Positions 31,655-44,700 of a stretch of DNA of 64,000 nt are shown here, piece by piece (the first letter of the stretch is position 1; each line of letters opens with the position of its first letter). The stretch is from Brugia malayi. Its lineage: Eukaryota; Nematoda; Chromadorea; Rhabditida; Onchocercidae. The position numbers and the translations under genes are program-made. The notes under the pieces were generated by a model. It did no database searches. It was not told the origin of the DNA and saw only the letters and a program-made list of their open reading frames with translations. The DNA lies in NCBI RefSeq assembly GCF_000002995.4, contig NW_025062477.1, forward strand, positions 12,196,696 to 12,260,695, read 5' to 3'.

Positions 31655-34365
31655 GGTGCTTTGATCATTTCTTGATTCCTTCGATTGGTAAAATTTCAAT
31701 TTAATTTTTTGATTTCTTATTTTTTCAGGAATATAAACTTGTTTTTCGAAAAATTTCAAGATGTACTAAGAGAAAACTTGACTATAAGCATATATTTTAA
31801 TAAAAAAATTTGGTAAAAACGGAAAATTTTGTTAAGGCATTTGATTGAAATTATTAAAAAAAAATTAATATTAAATATTTCTCATCTGAGTATTTTTGTG
31901 TCTTATTTTTCAAAATAACAAAAACAATGTTGCTATTAGTGTTACCATTAATTGATTATACAGCTGGTCGATTGATCTATTAGTAAAACATCAATTTAAT
32001 TGAATCATGCAATATAAAACAAATAAATTTTCAATTAGCGGAAATAGTAATTAATTCAGACATACATTGCATAAATATTCAAAATGAATGTTTCAAAAAT
32101 ATTCTAAAAAAAAGAATGAATGATTATATTTTATCCTTGAATCATTTCATTAACTTTGAACATTTACTGATAAATTTTTGTTAAAAGCAATAATTCATTT
32201 AAGAAATGTTGCGCAGTTTTCCAATATCAAACATTGAAATTTGCTGGAGTTAATTTATGCAAAGTTTAAATTTAAAAAAATTTAAATGAAAAATTAATGG
32301 TGCGCAAAAGTGAACTATACTAATATTTATTGTGTAGACAGTTTGTACACAAATTATGATCTATTTAATCAGAATTATTACTCATTTAAATTCATTTTCA
32401 ACAAAAGCCAAATTCATTCAATAAAAAATCCAAAAATTAAAATATTGTACTTAATTAGAATCATGATGATAAACGTAAATAAAATAAATGAAATTAATTA
32501 TAATGAATGATAAATAACTAGCATTAAAACAATTCAGCTCGTGCGGTAAAATCTCATATAATTTCAGTTAGGAGTTAAAATGAAAGATGTGTGAAGAGGA
32601 AGAAGAAAAATAAAACTTGTTGTTGCTTTTGAATGGGTGTTGATAGATCAAAATAATTAGTGGGGAAAGAAAAAGATTGAAAATATGTTGCAATTTACTG
32701 AGAAACACAATGTTAATGTTTAATTCTCGAAGATTCTTCTTTTCTTTTCATTGCTAGACTTCATTTTTTTTTTATTTACTGGGTTGTTTCCTATTAAAAT
32801 TATGAAATATTGATCAAAATTTTAAATGTAAATTTTCCTTCGAATTTTGCAAACTTTGAATAATGTTCTTTTTAAATTCTATTTTCATAAATTTTAATTG
32901 TTATCTTGAAAGGATGGAAATTTGATGTTTGAGTGGAAAAAAAAGTTTGATTAAAGCATATAATAAAAATTAAAATAGTCTAACAATACTATTTTGTATG
33001 AAAAAATTTTCACTTTTCATGCATAAATCATTCTAGCAATAAATAATGATAATGTCGTGTAACTTTTAGGTAAATTTTGATAGTGCTTGGACAGATTTGG
33101 TGTTAACACTTTGCTTTGTCGAAACAATTTCGGTATCAAATCAAAACTAATTTATCTTTTTGAATGATTTTTTCAAACTCTTTGAGACAGTTCTTTCAAA
33201 TACTGATATAAAAAAAATAAATGAACTTTTGATTTGTCAAAACTTTTTTAACATATACGGTTTAACATACATGTTTTTTTTTTTTAAAACATATACGATT
33301 ATCAGTAGCTGATCATTCTGATGCAAATAATAATTTAGAATTTTTTTTCGAAAAAAAAAAAGAACGAAAATATAGATTAAAAAGATGAAAAATCAGTAAA
33401 GAAACAGACAAAATTTTTAATGTGACATGAGCGAAAATAAAATAACAAATAAATTCAAAAAAAATTTCTTAAAATTTTTTTAAATAATAAAAAAAAATAC
33501 TACTTGTGTGATAAAAGTAGATTTAAAAAAAAGTAAAATTCATTTATTTTAATAAATAAAAACACTAAAAAATATTATGTTTTACTTATTGACATAAGTA
33601 GCTAAGAGATTAACCAAAATTGATTATTAGATTGGTATTGTGTTTAAAATTTTATTTTAATTATTCTTTGCTAAAATTGCATTAGCATATAATAATCAAC
33701 TGTCCATAAATCTCCAGTATCTTACTCAAACTTAATAGCTGAAGCAAGAGAAGCCTCAATACTCTAAACATTTAACTTGAGGACTATAAATTAGTACTTC
33801 AACGATTAAGTAAGTAAGGTACCGAGAGGTTAGTCTCAACTGCAAGAGTGGTCACCAATTACTTTTCACAATTAGTACTTAGTTGATAACTTTGGAGCAG
33901 CTTCAAAACACCAATTCATTATCAAAACATCCCAAAAATTCAGAAATTAAACTACCTGAAAATGTACTCTTAAAAGAGGTGCATTGTTAGCTGAGAAAAG
34001 TTAGAATATTGAGCCAAAAAACTACGCAAGCAATCATAAAAGATTTATTGACATAACTATGGTAAAATTTTCATTAAAAAAAAGCCACAGTTCATTGCAT
34101 CACAAGAAATAAGAGTAATCACTGAAGCGATGAAAAGAATATTTCGACAAGTGAAAGCTACCATCGGTGAGAATTTAGAGCATCCAAGTTTTGGAAATTA
34201 TAATTGAAAAATTACAGTTGAAAATAAAAGTATCGATTTGAGTACTGGACAAAGCATACCAATTGAAGTAGGAATCAATAGAATAACCGGTTCATAGGAT
34301 CAAGAAATTCTTGAAATAACTAGTATTAAGGAACGAAAAAATCACAAGAAATTAAACAATTATCA
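31655..34365. other. Intergenic AT-rich region left of the retroelement remnants
   Basis: No gene is seen. From about 33690 the base composition becomes more balanced, and the text looks like the decayed 5' part of the retroelement described next. The open frame 32310-32510 is low-complexity and unsupported. Confidence 0.45.
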
Positions 34366-34755
34366 GAAAGAAAAACCAATTAAACATAAATGTGAATGAA
34401 AGTTTGGCCTTAACTGCGGGTCAAATCATTCAAATCAAACAATTCTATCAAATCAATTAAATCAAATGGATTTCCGACGGGAAAAGGAAGCTCCTATAAA
34501 GGGAAAAACTAGAAAACTATGCATATTTTGCAAGAAGGACCATCGGAACAATGAATGTCACATTTATCCCACATCCAAGCTTCAATGGAATGCTTGAGGG
34601 AAATCATTGCTTGTTTCAAATGCCTTCGAACAGAGTAAGTGATTACGAAAAAAGGTAAATTTTCTTGTTTTCATCATAAAAAGTTCTCATAATACGGCAT
34701 TGTGTTGTCTCAAATATAAGGAATTTGCACAGTTAGTAGGCTTCAGTAAATTTTG
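34366..34755 (+). pseudogene. BEL/Pao-type retrotransposon gag remnant (plus-strand copy)
   Basis: A short stretch of a retroelement gag region with a retroviral-type zinc knuckle. At about 34522-34560 the plus strand reads LCIFCKKDHRNNECHIYPTS, a C-x2-C-x3-H-x4-C motif like that of BEL/Pao gag proteins. The frame hits a stop within ten codons after the knuckle, and more stops lie on both sides, so it cannot encode a protein. The same sequence recurs in opposite orientation at about 35255-35640. Family assignment rests on the knuckle and the neighbouring protease-like segment; no reverse transcriptase domain was recognised. Confidence 0.65.
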
Positions 34756-35024
34756 ACCTTTGACATAATTAGGAGATTTGTTGATGTATCATTTTCAGTT
34801 AATATGGCTAACTTTTGTGAAAATTGTCTGAAATCCCGATACCATATTGTGGATTTGATTTGGTAATATGTAAAAACAAAGAAGTAGTCAATCTCAACAA
34901 GTATAAGGAACTTTTTCTAATATCCTCCTTCTCGTCCAACTGTTCTTGAGATATTATACATTCATGATGACTTGACTTAATTACTTGTAGTTTTTCTGTT
35001 AAGTAATCCAACAATTATTAATAG

Positions 35025-35640
35025 TTATAATTTCGCATTCCAAGATTTTTGTTCCGATTCCCACTTTCGTAGTTCGACGGCTTTGTTACTAAATGAGAAG
35101 GATTTCGAATTTTCTCTCCTAGTTCTTTCCAATTTCAGTCGGTTCACTAATTTCTTCCACAATGATTGTGAGCCAACGTCAAATAACGTTAAAGCAAAAT
35201 TCTTTGCTTTTATCATAGGTGATTGAATTTAGATTGTAGTCGAATTCAAATCTTCTTTACTGGAAGCTATTAACTCTATAAATTCTTCATATTTAAGAAA
35301 ACACAATGCTCTATTATTAAAACTTTTTACAGTGGAAACAAGAAAATTTCCCTTTTTTGCAATCACTTGTTGCGTCATTTGAAACAAGCAGTAATTTCCT
35401 TCAAATATTCCATTAAAGCTTGGATGTGGGATAAATGTGACATTCATTGTTTCAATCGTCCTTGTCCTTGTCGCAATATACGCATAGTCTTCTAGTTTTT
35501 CCCTTTATAGGAGCTTCTTTTTCCCACCGGGAATCCATTTGATTTAATTGATTTGATACAATTGTTTGAATTGAATGATTTGACTGCAGTTAAGACTAAA
35601 GTTTTATCCTTAACATTATATTTGATTGGTGTTTCGAGAC
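35025..35640 (-). pseudogene. BEL/Pao-type retrotransposon gag plus protease remnant (minus-strand copy)
   Basis: Second, inverted copy of the gag zinc-knuckle region (LCVYCDKDKD, with a stop shortly after), followed on the same strand by open segments at 35447-35229 and 35216-35025. The latter contains FALTLFDVGSQSLWKKLVNR, which resembles the start of the BEL/Pao aspartic-protease-like domain (usual pattern LLDSGSQ). Here the catalytic D-S/T-G reads D-V-G, so activity is unlikely. The order gag knuckle then protease is right for an LTR element. Stops and frameshifts separate the pieces. A further open segment at 35014-34808 may be a continuation but has no recognised motif. Confidence 0.65.
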
Positions 35641-36700
35641 TTCAAAGAAAAAAATCTGAATAGATTTTTGTTCTAAACACTGACAACTAATTGTTTACAT
35701 TTTCGTACAGGGGTAACTTGTATGTGATGCAAAAGTTTCCATAGAAGAAATCTTTCTGCGTTAAACTCAATTTCCACTTGTAGGTCGACTTAAAAGAGGA
35801 GTTATTTCAAGGAAGAAAATTAAAGTCATCAATCTCGAGATTGCTATTTACCGGATAATCTTCATCGCTCTTATATTATTTTGGCAACATTGTAAAAATA
35901 GCATTCTGCTTAAGATTCTCGTTAAAAAAAACTAGGAGATTGGTTCAGTAACACCAAGCACACCTCACTGTCTTACAAGAAAAGCAATCATGTAGTAAGT
36001 TTAAACAGAAACTTCGATACATTTAGAGAATAAATGGGACAAGTCGAGCAGAAAAGAATCAATCATTCATGAATTTCAGCAATCACAGAAGATACTTCGA
36101 AGCTACAAAAACAGTGGCCAAGTGATTCTCATTTTCTAATATAAACCGATGATCTGAGCATTTTCAATCTTTCTTCAGTAGAGCTTTACAAACTTTGAAG
36201 AAACTCAAGGTCATACAGCAGATGAAATCTGGCATGATATTTGATACTAAACTTAACCCTAAATTCTGCGAGTTTGTTACTAGTTGATTACACTATAATA
36301 GGCGTGAAAAGTCCAACTGCTCAAATTATGGAGACATTACTTCGCTAAATTCTTGCAAAAACATTTTTAGACAGTACTCGTTGTCACAGAAACATTTTTA
36401 TCTGAAAGTCAGCACTTGAAACGGTTAGCAAGAAAAACTTGTGGCAAATCTTGCAGCGATTAGGATATTCTTCCTTATAGCCGGTATTGAATCCTCGGGA
36501 TTCTCAGGTCATTAAAAGCATAGGCAGTCAGGAATTCTACATCACTTTTTTTGAAAATTGTTTTCTTTTTTTTTCAGGTGACGCAGGCCACCTTGCCTAC
36601 GTAGAATCATCTTTTCAGGTCATAACTTCCTGCTTCGCAGAAATGGCAGAACGTTTCTGAATTAAAAATTAGCTTGAAGCAAAACTTTCATACACAAATG
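35641..36700. other. Probable further decayed retroelement sequence
   Basis: Base composition here is as balanced as in the flanking gag remnants, and there are many broken open segments on both strands. No polymerase, integrase or LTR boundary could be identified by eye. It is called only as likely continuation of the same mobile element debris. Confidence 0.3.
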
Positions 36701-38731
36701 AATCGAGTATAAATACCTGCCAGTATAAAGTATAGGTATATATTTGACAGAATAAATTTAGTAATATATATACCATGATATTCAGTAAATGTTATGAGAA
36801 TTATAATCGAATTTAAAATTAATCTATTAGAAAAAAATTTTTTAAATTGTATGTTGTACTGACAAGAAAATTTCATATTTGGACTGTTTCAATTTTCTTA
36901 CATATGTTTAGAATTTAGGATATATAAAAGATAACAAAAAAGAAAAAAGTGTTGTATCGCTTTATGTTAGAATTAATGAGCTATTTAATATTTAATTAAA
37001 TATCTGATATTTAATTAATTGAATCATTCATTAATTACTCAATTTTGAAAAAATTTTTTTAAATATTTTGATTTATTTAAAATATTAAGATTTTTTTTAC
37101 CCAAAAAATTGCTGTTTTTTGAAATGAGCAAAAAAAAGTGCTTATAAAAAAAAGAATTTATTAGTTGTAAAAGTTAATTGATCGCACTATCCATAGCAGA
37201 TTTCAATTAAATTTCAAGAAAACCGAAAACGTTTTCTTGCTTTATGTTTCTATTCCACTGAATGTTATTTGTTTGCTTATGTATTATTTGTTTATTTGTT
37301 GCATTTTTTTTTTTTTTTTTTGACGCATATCCTTCACGTCTAGCCATTTGGCATTACAAAAAAAAAAAAAATGAAGTGCACATATGGAAATAGCAGAAAA
37401 AAAAAAAAGAATAAAAATAAATAATGCGAATTTCATGCACAATAAATGGTAATACCAAAGATTTTAAAAATGGAAAAAAGTAAAAATAAGCTTACATAAT
37501 ACAAAAATGGAAAGTAAAATAAACTGATACAATAGAACCATACATTTTAACGTATATTCCACTGTATATACGATTACAAATCAATAGCATCGTTAACAAA
37601 TTAATAGCGTCGCCGATAGCATCGTGCTAATACAGTCAAATAGTTTTGACAGGTTTGACGATGATCTTTATTATACAATTGTTTACTCATACTGTATTTC
37701 TTAGATGATTGATATATGTATTTACTTTTATAGATAGTTTTTTGAAAAGTTGCTTCTAACCAAAAAAGATGAATTATTCAAGATTTTACGCCAAATAATG
37801 CATTAATATGAATGATAATGATAATAATTGTTGTAATGATATTAATTATTCCACTGCTGCTAGTATTGTTAATACGAAAACAATATTATTAAGTTAAATA
37901 ATAATAATAATAATAAAATAGCAATGATAAATAACACTAATAATAATAGAGTAATAATGGCGATAACGACACGGTGATAATAATAACGATATCGATAATG
38001 ATGAAGATAATGATGATGATGATGATGATTAATGGTTGAAGTTGGCAATGACTAAGTGTGCATACATATAAAAGCATAGGAAATAATGGTATTGCTTATC
38101 TGTTGACATAAGCGCAAACGGCAATGTCTTTCCTTAAACTGAGCTTTTTCTCATGCTTCTCATTTAAGGAGTATATAGCAAACCAATATGTTCCCATTTC
38201 ACTTTTCATTTCCGCTTTTTTAACTTAAAGTTTTGTTTTAATTATCAATTGTTCTCGTCATATGTGTTGGAAGGAAGTGCTAATTGCCTTTAATTATAAA
38301 AAATAAAAAAAGATTACAAAGAATTTAAAAAAAAAATAATAAAATACAATTCTAATTTGAATTTCAGAACATAAATTGTTTAGGAAATACTGAATCATAT
38401 ATATTTTCAGTGATTATGAAGGAAAGGGGAAGGGGTGTGGGGTGACGGATAATTGAAATGAAGTCTAATATTAGAAGTAAGCATAATCATCTGTTGACAA
38501 GAGTCCATTAGAATAAAGTATATATATTATTAAGTATATTATTAATATTTCCTTTGGCAAATTAAACAATTACTATTCCTTCGGAAGACATTTTATGCAG
38601 ACTATATTTCATAATTATATTCCAATAATCTATCAATATATTTGGGAAATAAGATACTGTTGTTCGCTTTTATTTTAAATCAAAATTAAACAACGATTTA
38701 TAGTAAAATTAATTATTAATTATAGGATATT
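36701..38731. other. Intergenic region upstream of the neurexin-like gene
   Basis: AT-rich, with poly-A/T tracts (for example about 37306-37321) and an ATA/ATG-rich simple-sequence zone at 37860-38030. The promoter of the neurexin-like gene must lie here, but no specific element can be named. The bases just before its start codon (TTATAG then GATATT then ATG) could serve as a trans-splice acceptor, which is a guess. Confidence 0.4.
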
Positions 38732-41700
38732 ATGCTACACTACGGGTTTTTATGCTTAATTATATCACATTCGTTGATAAGTGCTCAAAACGAAATTCCG
38801 GCTCAAGCTGTCACATTGCTGGATAGGAAGTCATATGTTGAATATAAATTTATTGAATGGAATTATGCAGGTTTGCATTTTCAGAATATTTCCGTAAGTA
38901 GATGATATTTCATGCAAATAATTAATTAATTTTTATAAATCAAATAGAAAGAAGTAACTTCTGTATGATGCATTAAGATGTTACAATTTCAGTATGAAAA
39001 TACTGAAATTAAATTTTTTTTAAATGTTGCAAAAAATCTAAAAAAGTTCGCAGATATAACTATTTTCATGAGGTCTATTTCATGAAGTTAATTTTTTTTT
39101 TTTTTTCAAATCAAAATTAACAGAACATACTAGCGTCTTCATAATTCTTGATACTAGCATTATTTTAGCTTATTTAGCAAGATTCACGAATTAAATTTCT
39201 TAAAAATTATTGAAATTTCACCATCTACATTTTTTTTCTCGCAATCATCTATCATTAATGGATCATTTTACTGAAGATGATGGACCACAGTTGAACTTAC
39301 CAATACGTTTTCGTACCCGATCAATCGATGGACGTCTGATAACGTTATCAGCACAAGGACTTGAAGGGACCATATTCACTGTATGTAGCAATAATTTATT
39401 TATTTTTTCCTTTTTACATCACTTATATTGTAACATTTCATATCATAACAGTACCTGCAACTTTTATACTTCTAGTTAACTATTTTAGAATTTGCAATGA
39501 TAAGATATATTTATCAGACTTCTCACTACAGTAATCATAACTGCAATTGAATATCTTTAAAAATCTTTAAAAAAAATGAAACAAAGTCAAAAAATTTCTT
39601 TCTTTTTGATTATTTTTTTTGATCTTGAAAAGAAAAGATTCCCTCAAACTAATTATAATTTCATCTTTAAGGTTATCAAAACGATAATTACCGTATCCTT
39701 ACCGTATCATTACATTTTGCAATGTGACGATACGGTAAGGATATGAATTAAAACCGTTTCGTATAATTAAAGGAAAAAATGTAATATCGAAATGCTTTGA
39801 TATATGATTCATTCATTACAATTTATATTACCAATATCTAAATAGTTTATCTGAATAGTTTACACCGCGAAATCTCAGCCAATAAGCTATTAAAGATTGA
39901 GGTCAAAAGTATGCAGTAATGGTATTTCTGGTAATTAACTCCATAAATAATATTAATTGGTGTATTAGTACAGTACATTTGGAATTAAAAACAATTTTAT
40001 TTTAAGGCGAATTACGTAGAAATAAGTAAAACTAACAGTAGTCCATTTGATTACTCTTTATTTTAATTTTGTTTCACTCAAAAAATTTTCCAAAAGAACC
40101 TGAAGAAAAAAATAAAATAAATTAATTATGAAATACAACTTTCGTTTAGAATTTTTGCATTTGAAAAATTAAATTAATTTTGATGTGTTTTGGAATTTGT
40201 CTTTGAGAGCAGTTTATCTTAATTGTTGAATTATTTTGTAATTCTTTTGTTTCAGATCTCAAGCACTGAAATTGTTTTTCTTAGGCTATAAATTTTTTTT
40301 TTATTTAAAAAAAGTTATTAAGTTATTATTAGACATTTAAGAAGGTCAGATAAGAAATATATGATTTGAATTTACAACGGTGTTAATATGAAATATATTT
40401 TGCAAAAAAATTTTTTTCATTTTATCAAGACTATTTCATTTCCAATGTAAAGTTTTCAAAAAATTTCGGAAATGAACTTTTTTAATTCCGGCATAAAGTA
40501 CAGCTATCAGGATTAGCCGGTTTTTCTTGTAGTGAAATATTGGATACCAAATATGGATGAATATAAATTTCTCAATAAAATGAGTTTTTCCAAATAATTA
40601 ATCAATTAATTAATGTTTTTTTTCTTTTTAGTTATCTGCATATGTTGATAATGCAGCGGTTGCTGTTGATTTAATTGACAGTCAAGGGAAGCTTATGAGG
40701 AAAATAAGGAAGCAATTACCCGGTTTGACTATTTATCCTGTATTGTTATCATAATAAATCGAATTTATTACCCAGAGACTTGGATATAATTCTGGGAAAT
40801 TTTCATAATTTAATATTTTGCCATGAATAATTTTTTCGTTGTGTTTGATAATTTTTCAGCTTCAAAAAAATAAAAAAGAAACACATGAACAAATTGTAGG
40901 AGAAACATTAAGAAAAAATTTCTCACTTAAAAATTGAATCCTAAAAATTTTTCTTTTTTGTAAAATAAAGAAAAAGCGACAGTTTAGAAAAAAAATCACT
41001 TTCCATTAATGTTTAACTTTAAAAGAGATTTTTATATTTTTATCTGATCATTAAAAAAAATTTTTAGGTGTAAATAATGGCATAGAACATTCGATGTCAA
41101 TTCAATTAAATTTGGAAAGGAAAATATTAAAACTGATTTATGGTGAAGGAATGATGGATACGTATGAGTTTAATGATAATGTCAAAGTTGAAAATCGTAT
41201 GCAACTAGAAATTATAATCGGAAATAACGGTAGTTTGTTCAGTACTTTTCGTTTTGTTTGAAAGTAATTTCTAATATGTAAAATATTTTAGTTGCATACA
41301 TATATAATTAATATTATCAATTATTACCGTTATCATCATTATCAACATTATTATCACCACTATTATTTGTTATTTTATTATTATTTATTATTATTAATAT
41401 TTTATTATCATTTATTATAATTAATATTTTATTGTTATTTATTATGATTAACATTTTATTATTAATATTTATTGTTATTAATATTTTATCATTATTATTT
41501 ATTATTATCAATATTTTATTATTGTTTATGATTATATATTATTAAAGAATTTCTAATTGTTTTGGAATATTTTGAAAAGTAAGAAATCGATGAATTACAG
41601 ATGGACTAAATAGTATAATTGGTTGTGTTACAATCGTTGGTTTAACAGTTGGTAATCGCTTTGTGTTTGAATTGGAAGAAAATAAACGCTCGGCGATGAT

Positions 41701-44700
41701 TAGAGATAACTGCGATATGCTTTGTACAGATGAACTGTGCAATAAAGTTCATTTTTTCTTTTTTTTTTTTTTTAAAATTTAAAATTTATTAAAATAATAC
41801 AATCTTAATTGTTCATCCTACTGTTAATTTGTATCGATATGCAATCTGTTCACGTAATATCTAATTTTTGACGTAATCTGACGTAATGTTATATGCGTGA
41901 TATGTTTATGATAAGAATTGAATTACCTGAATAATTGTTTAGTTTAAACTGATATATTACTGTAATTTTGATAATTTAATGTAGCATTTTGATGATCTTT
42001 TTAAGTTCACTAGTAATAAGAAATGGTAGCAAGTCCTAAACAACTAATTATTTATCATTTTTTCGTTGTATTATTATTTTTTTTAAATCCGTTTAAAAAA
42101 AAAATTTTCAGGGTAAATGCATTGATTTATTTTATAGAACTGTATGCGATTGCCGTGGTACTTATCAATCAGGAAAGCAATGTAATGAAGGTTTGTTGAA
42201 ATTTTTCAATTTTTTTTTAATTTTGTTGTAAACAGAAAATATTTTGTTTTTTTTTTTTTTTTTTTTTTTTCTGTAAAAGCTTTTCGTTTAGCAATGAAAA
42301 CAATCAATGTATCCTGGGATCAATATATCTCATATAAGATGGATGATAATGGTTCACAACCAACTGTCATATCAATTGATTTTAAGGTAAAACTAAAATG
42401 AGCAAAACAAAAAAAAGAAAGAAAAAATGTCACAATAAATTCGCATCCTATTTTTTTGGAAGAATAATTAGTAATATAATCATGATTTTTCAACTGATTA
42501 ATAAATATCTCATATATAACAGCAATAATAATGATAAATAATAGTAACTAATAATAATGACATGGTAACGACAATAAGAATAACAAAAGTAATAATAACA
42601 ATAATAATAATGATAACGATAAAAATAATTATAAGAGTAATAATAATAGTAATAATGAAATTATTAACAAATAATAATAAAAGGAAGCAAAGGTTACAAC
42701 ATCAATTCACACATTTTGCAATACAAAATGCCCAGATGGATTAGATGGAATGTAATTTGACAAATGCATACAATAATTTCATTTTTTTAGACTAATCAGA
42801 CCTTTTGAAAAAATTTTAATAAAATTCATGTAGCAATAATTAATATTTGTTTTTGTTTTGTTTTATTTTTTTTTTTTTTTTAGACTGATGTAAATGAAGG
42901 CTTAATAATTCATGGAACAATTTTATCACTTGAAACTAACAAACCAATTGGTAAACTAAAATTAGCGCTTATTTATGGACAGTTACGATTAACAATTGCT
43001 AATCTTGCCGAAATCAGTTTTGATAATGTTACTCTCAATAATGATAGGTAAATTTGATTATGTTACTCTCAATAGTGATAGGTAAGTTTGATTATGTTAC
43101 TCTCAATAATGATAGGTAAATTTGATATTGTTACTCTCAATAGTGATAGGTAAATTTGATATTGTTACTCTCAATAGTGATAAGCAAATTTATTATGTTA
43201 CTCTCAATAGTGATAGGTAAATTTGATATTGTTACTCTCAATAGTGATAGGTAAATTTGATATTGTTACTCTCAATAGTGATAGGTAAATTTGATTATGT
43301 TACTCTCAATAATGATAGGTAAATTTGATATTGTTACTCTCAATAGTGATAGGTAAATTTGTCATCATTGCTTTTATCATCATTTATCATCACAGTGAGT
43401 GTTAAAGTGCTAAACTTATTATCTGCTATACAATTTTTCCAAAGATTACTTTTGAAATTTAGGCTAAGCATTTAGTAAATGTAAAATATTTATTACTAAT
43501 GGTAATAACTTCAAATCTAGCCAAAAGTTTTAAAATTTGGTTTTATCAAAATTACTAGTATATTGTTTTTATAAAATGATACAATAATCAAATGTAAAAT
43601 GTGGCAGTTCGAATTTGCTATCAAAATATTTGAAAATTAACTTTTTTTGAAATAAATTTAGACTTCCGTTTTTTTTTTTTTATACTATATTTTTTATCAG
43701 ATTTAATCAAATTTTATTGGAATTCGAATACAATATTAATATGGTTCATATGACTTTTAATGGTAATGCAAAATCAGCAAGTTTGAGGGCAGATGATAAA
43801 GATTATCATATCAGGTAAAAGTTCAATTAACATATCAAATAGTTATCTTTCGTTTTTTACCCTGCAACAATTAAAATTTTATGTTAACTTATTTTTTTCT
43901 GAATTCAAATACTTTTTGCAAATATTATCATATTTCAATGGAATTACTCATTTCGAATCAATCTTTCATTTTTTTAATAGATTTGATAACGAATTATTCT
44001 TCTGTGCCGGTGATATTGAGGTTGGTTTGTCTGGATGTTTACGTGGAATTTACGTTGATTATTTTGACGTAATCGACGGATATGCTAAAGGTTCACCAAA
44101 GGTATAACTAAATTTCATTTCTTATAATAAAAGACTGTAATAAATGTTTAGCGAAAGTACTATATTATAGGTAAATGCAAATGCAGAATTGAAGAATTGT
44201 GATAGAAATGGTTCCATTATCCTAGAAGAATCAGAAATTGAAATTTTACCTGCTATGGAAGCAAAATTACTGGATGGAATTATGGATGGACAGGTAAATG
44301 AATCAGAGTATGAAATTATACTTGATTATAAGTTTGAATATGTAGGTAATTGATTTGGAAATTATTGAAACAAATAAATGAAGTTCAAAATTAACAAATA
44401 CTTTAAGGAAATTTGACAAGATAAATGAATAATACTGGAAGTGATTTTAAAATAATTGTAAACAATTTTTATTAATTTTTAATTCTTTTGAATAATATAT
44501 ATTAATCATACTAAATGTCGGAAACGATTTTATTAGCTATTATCAAATGAACGAAATTGTTAAACATTTTTTCAAGTTGAAAAAAAGAAGAGCCAAAAAT
44601 TTTTTTAAACATAATTTTAGTTGCCATGAAAAAATACAACTAATTATTATTTTTCATAAATAAAATAAAATAAGTAAACAAATTATTTTTATCTCACAAA

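Noticed and set aside
41542..41742. Minus-strand open frame of 66 codons
   Set aside because: It is the antisense of exon 5 of the neurexin-like gene.
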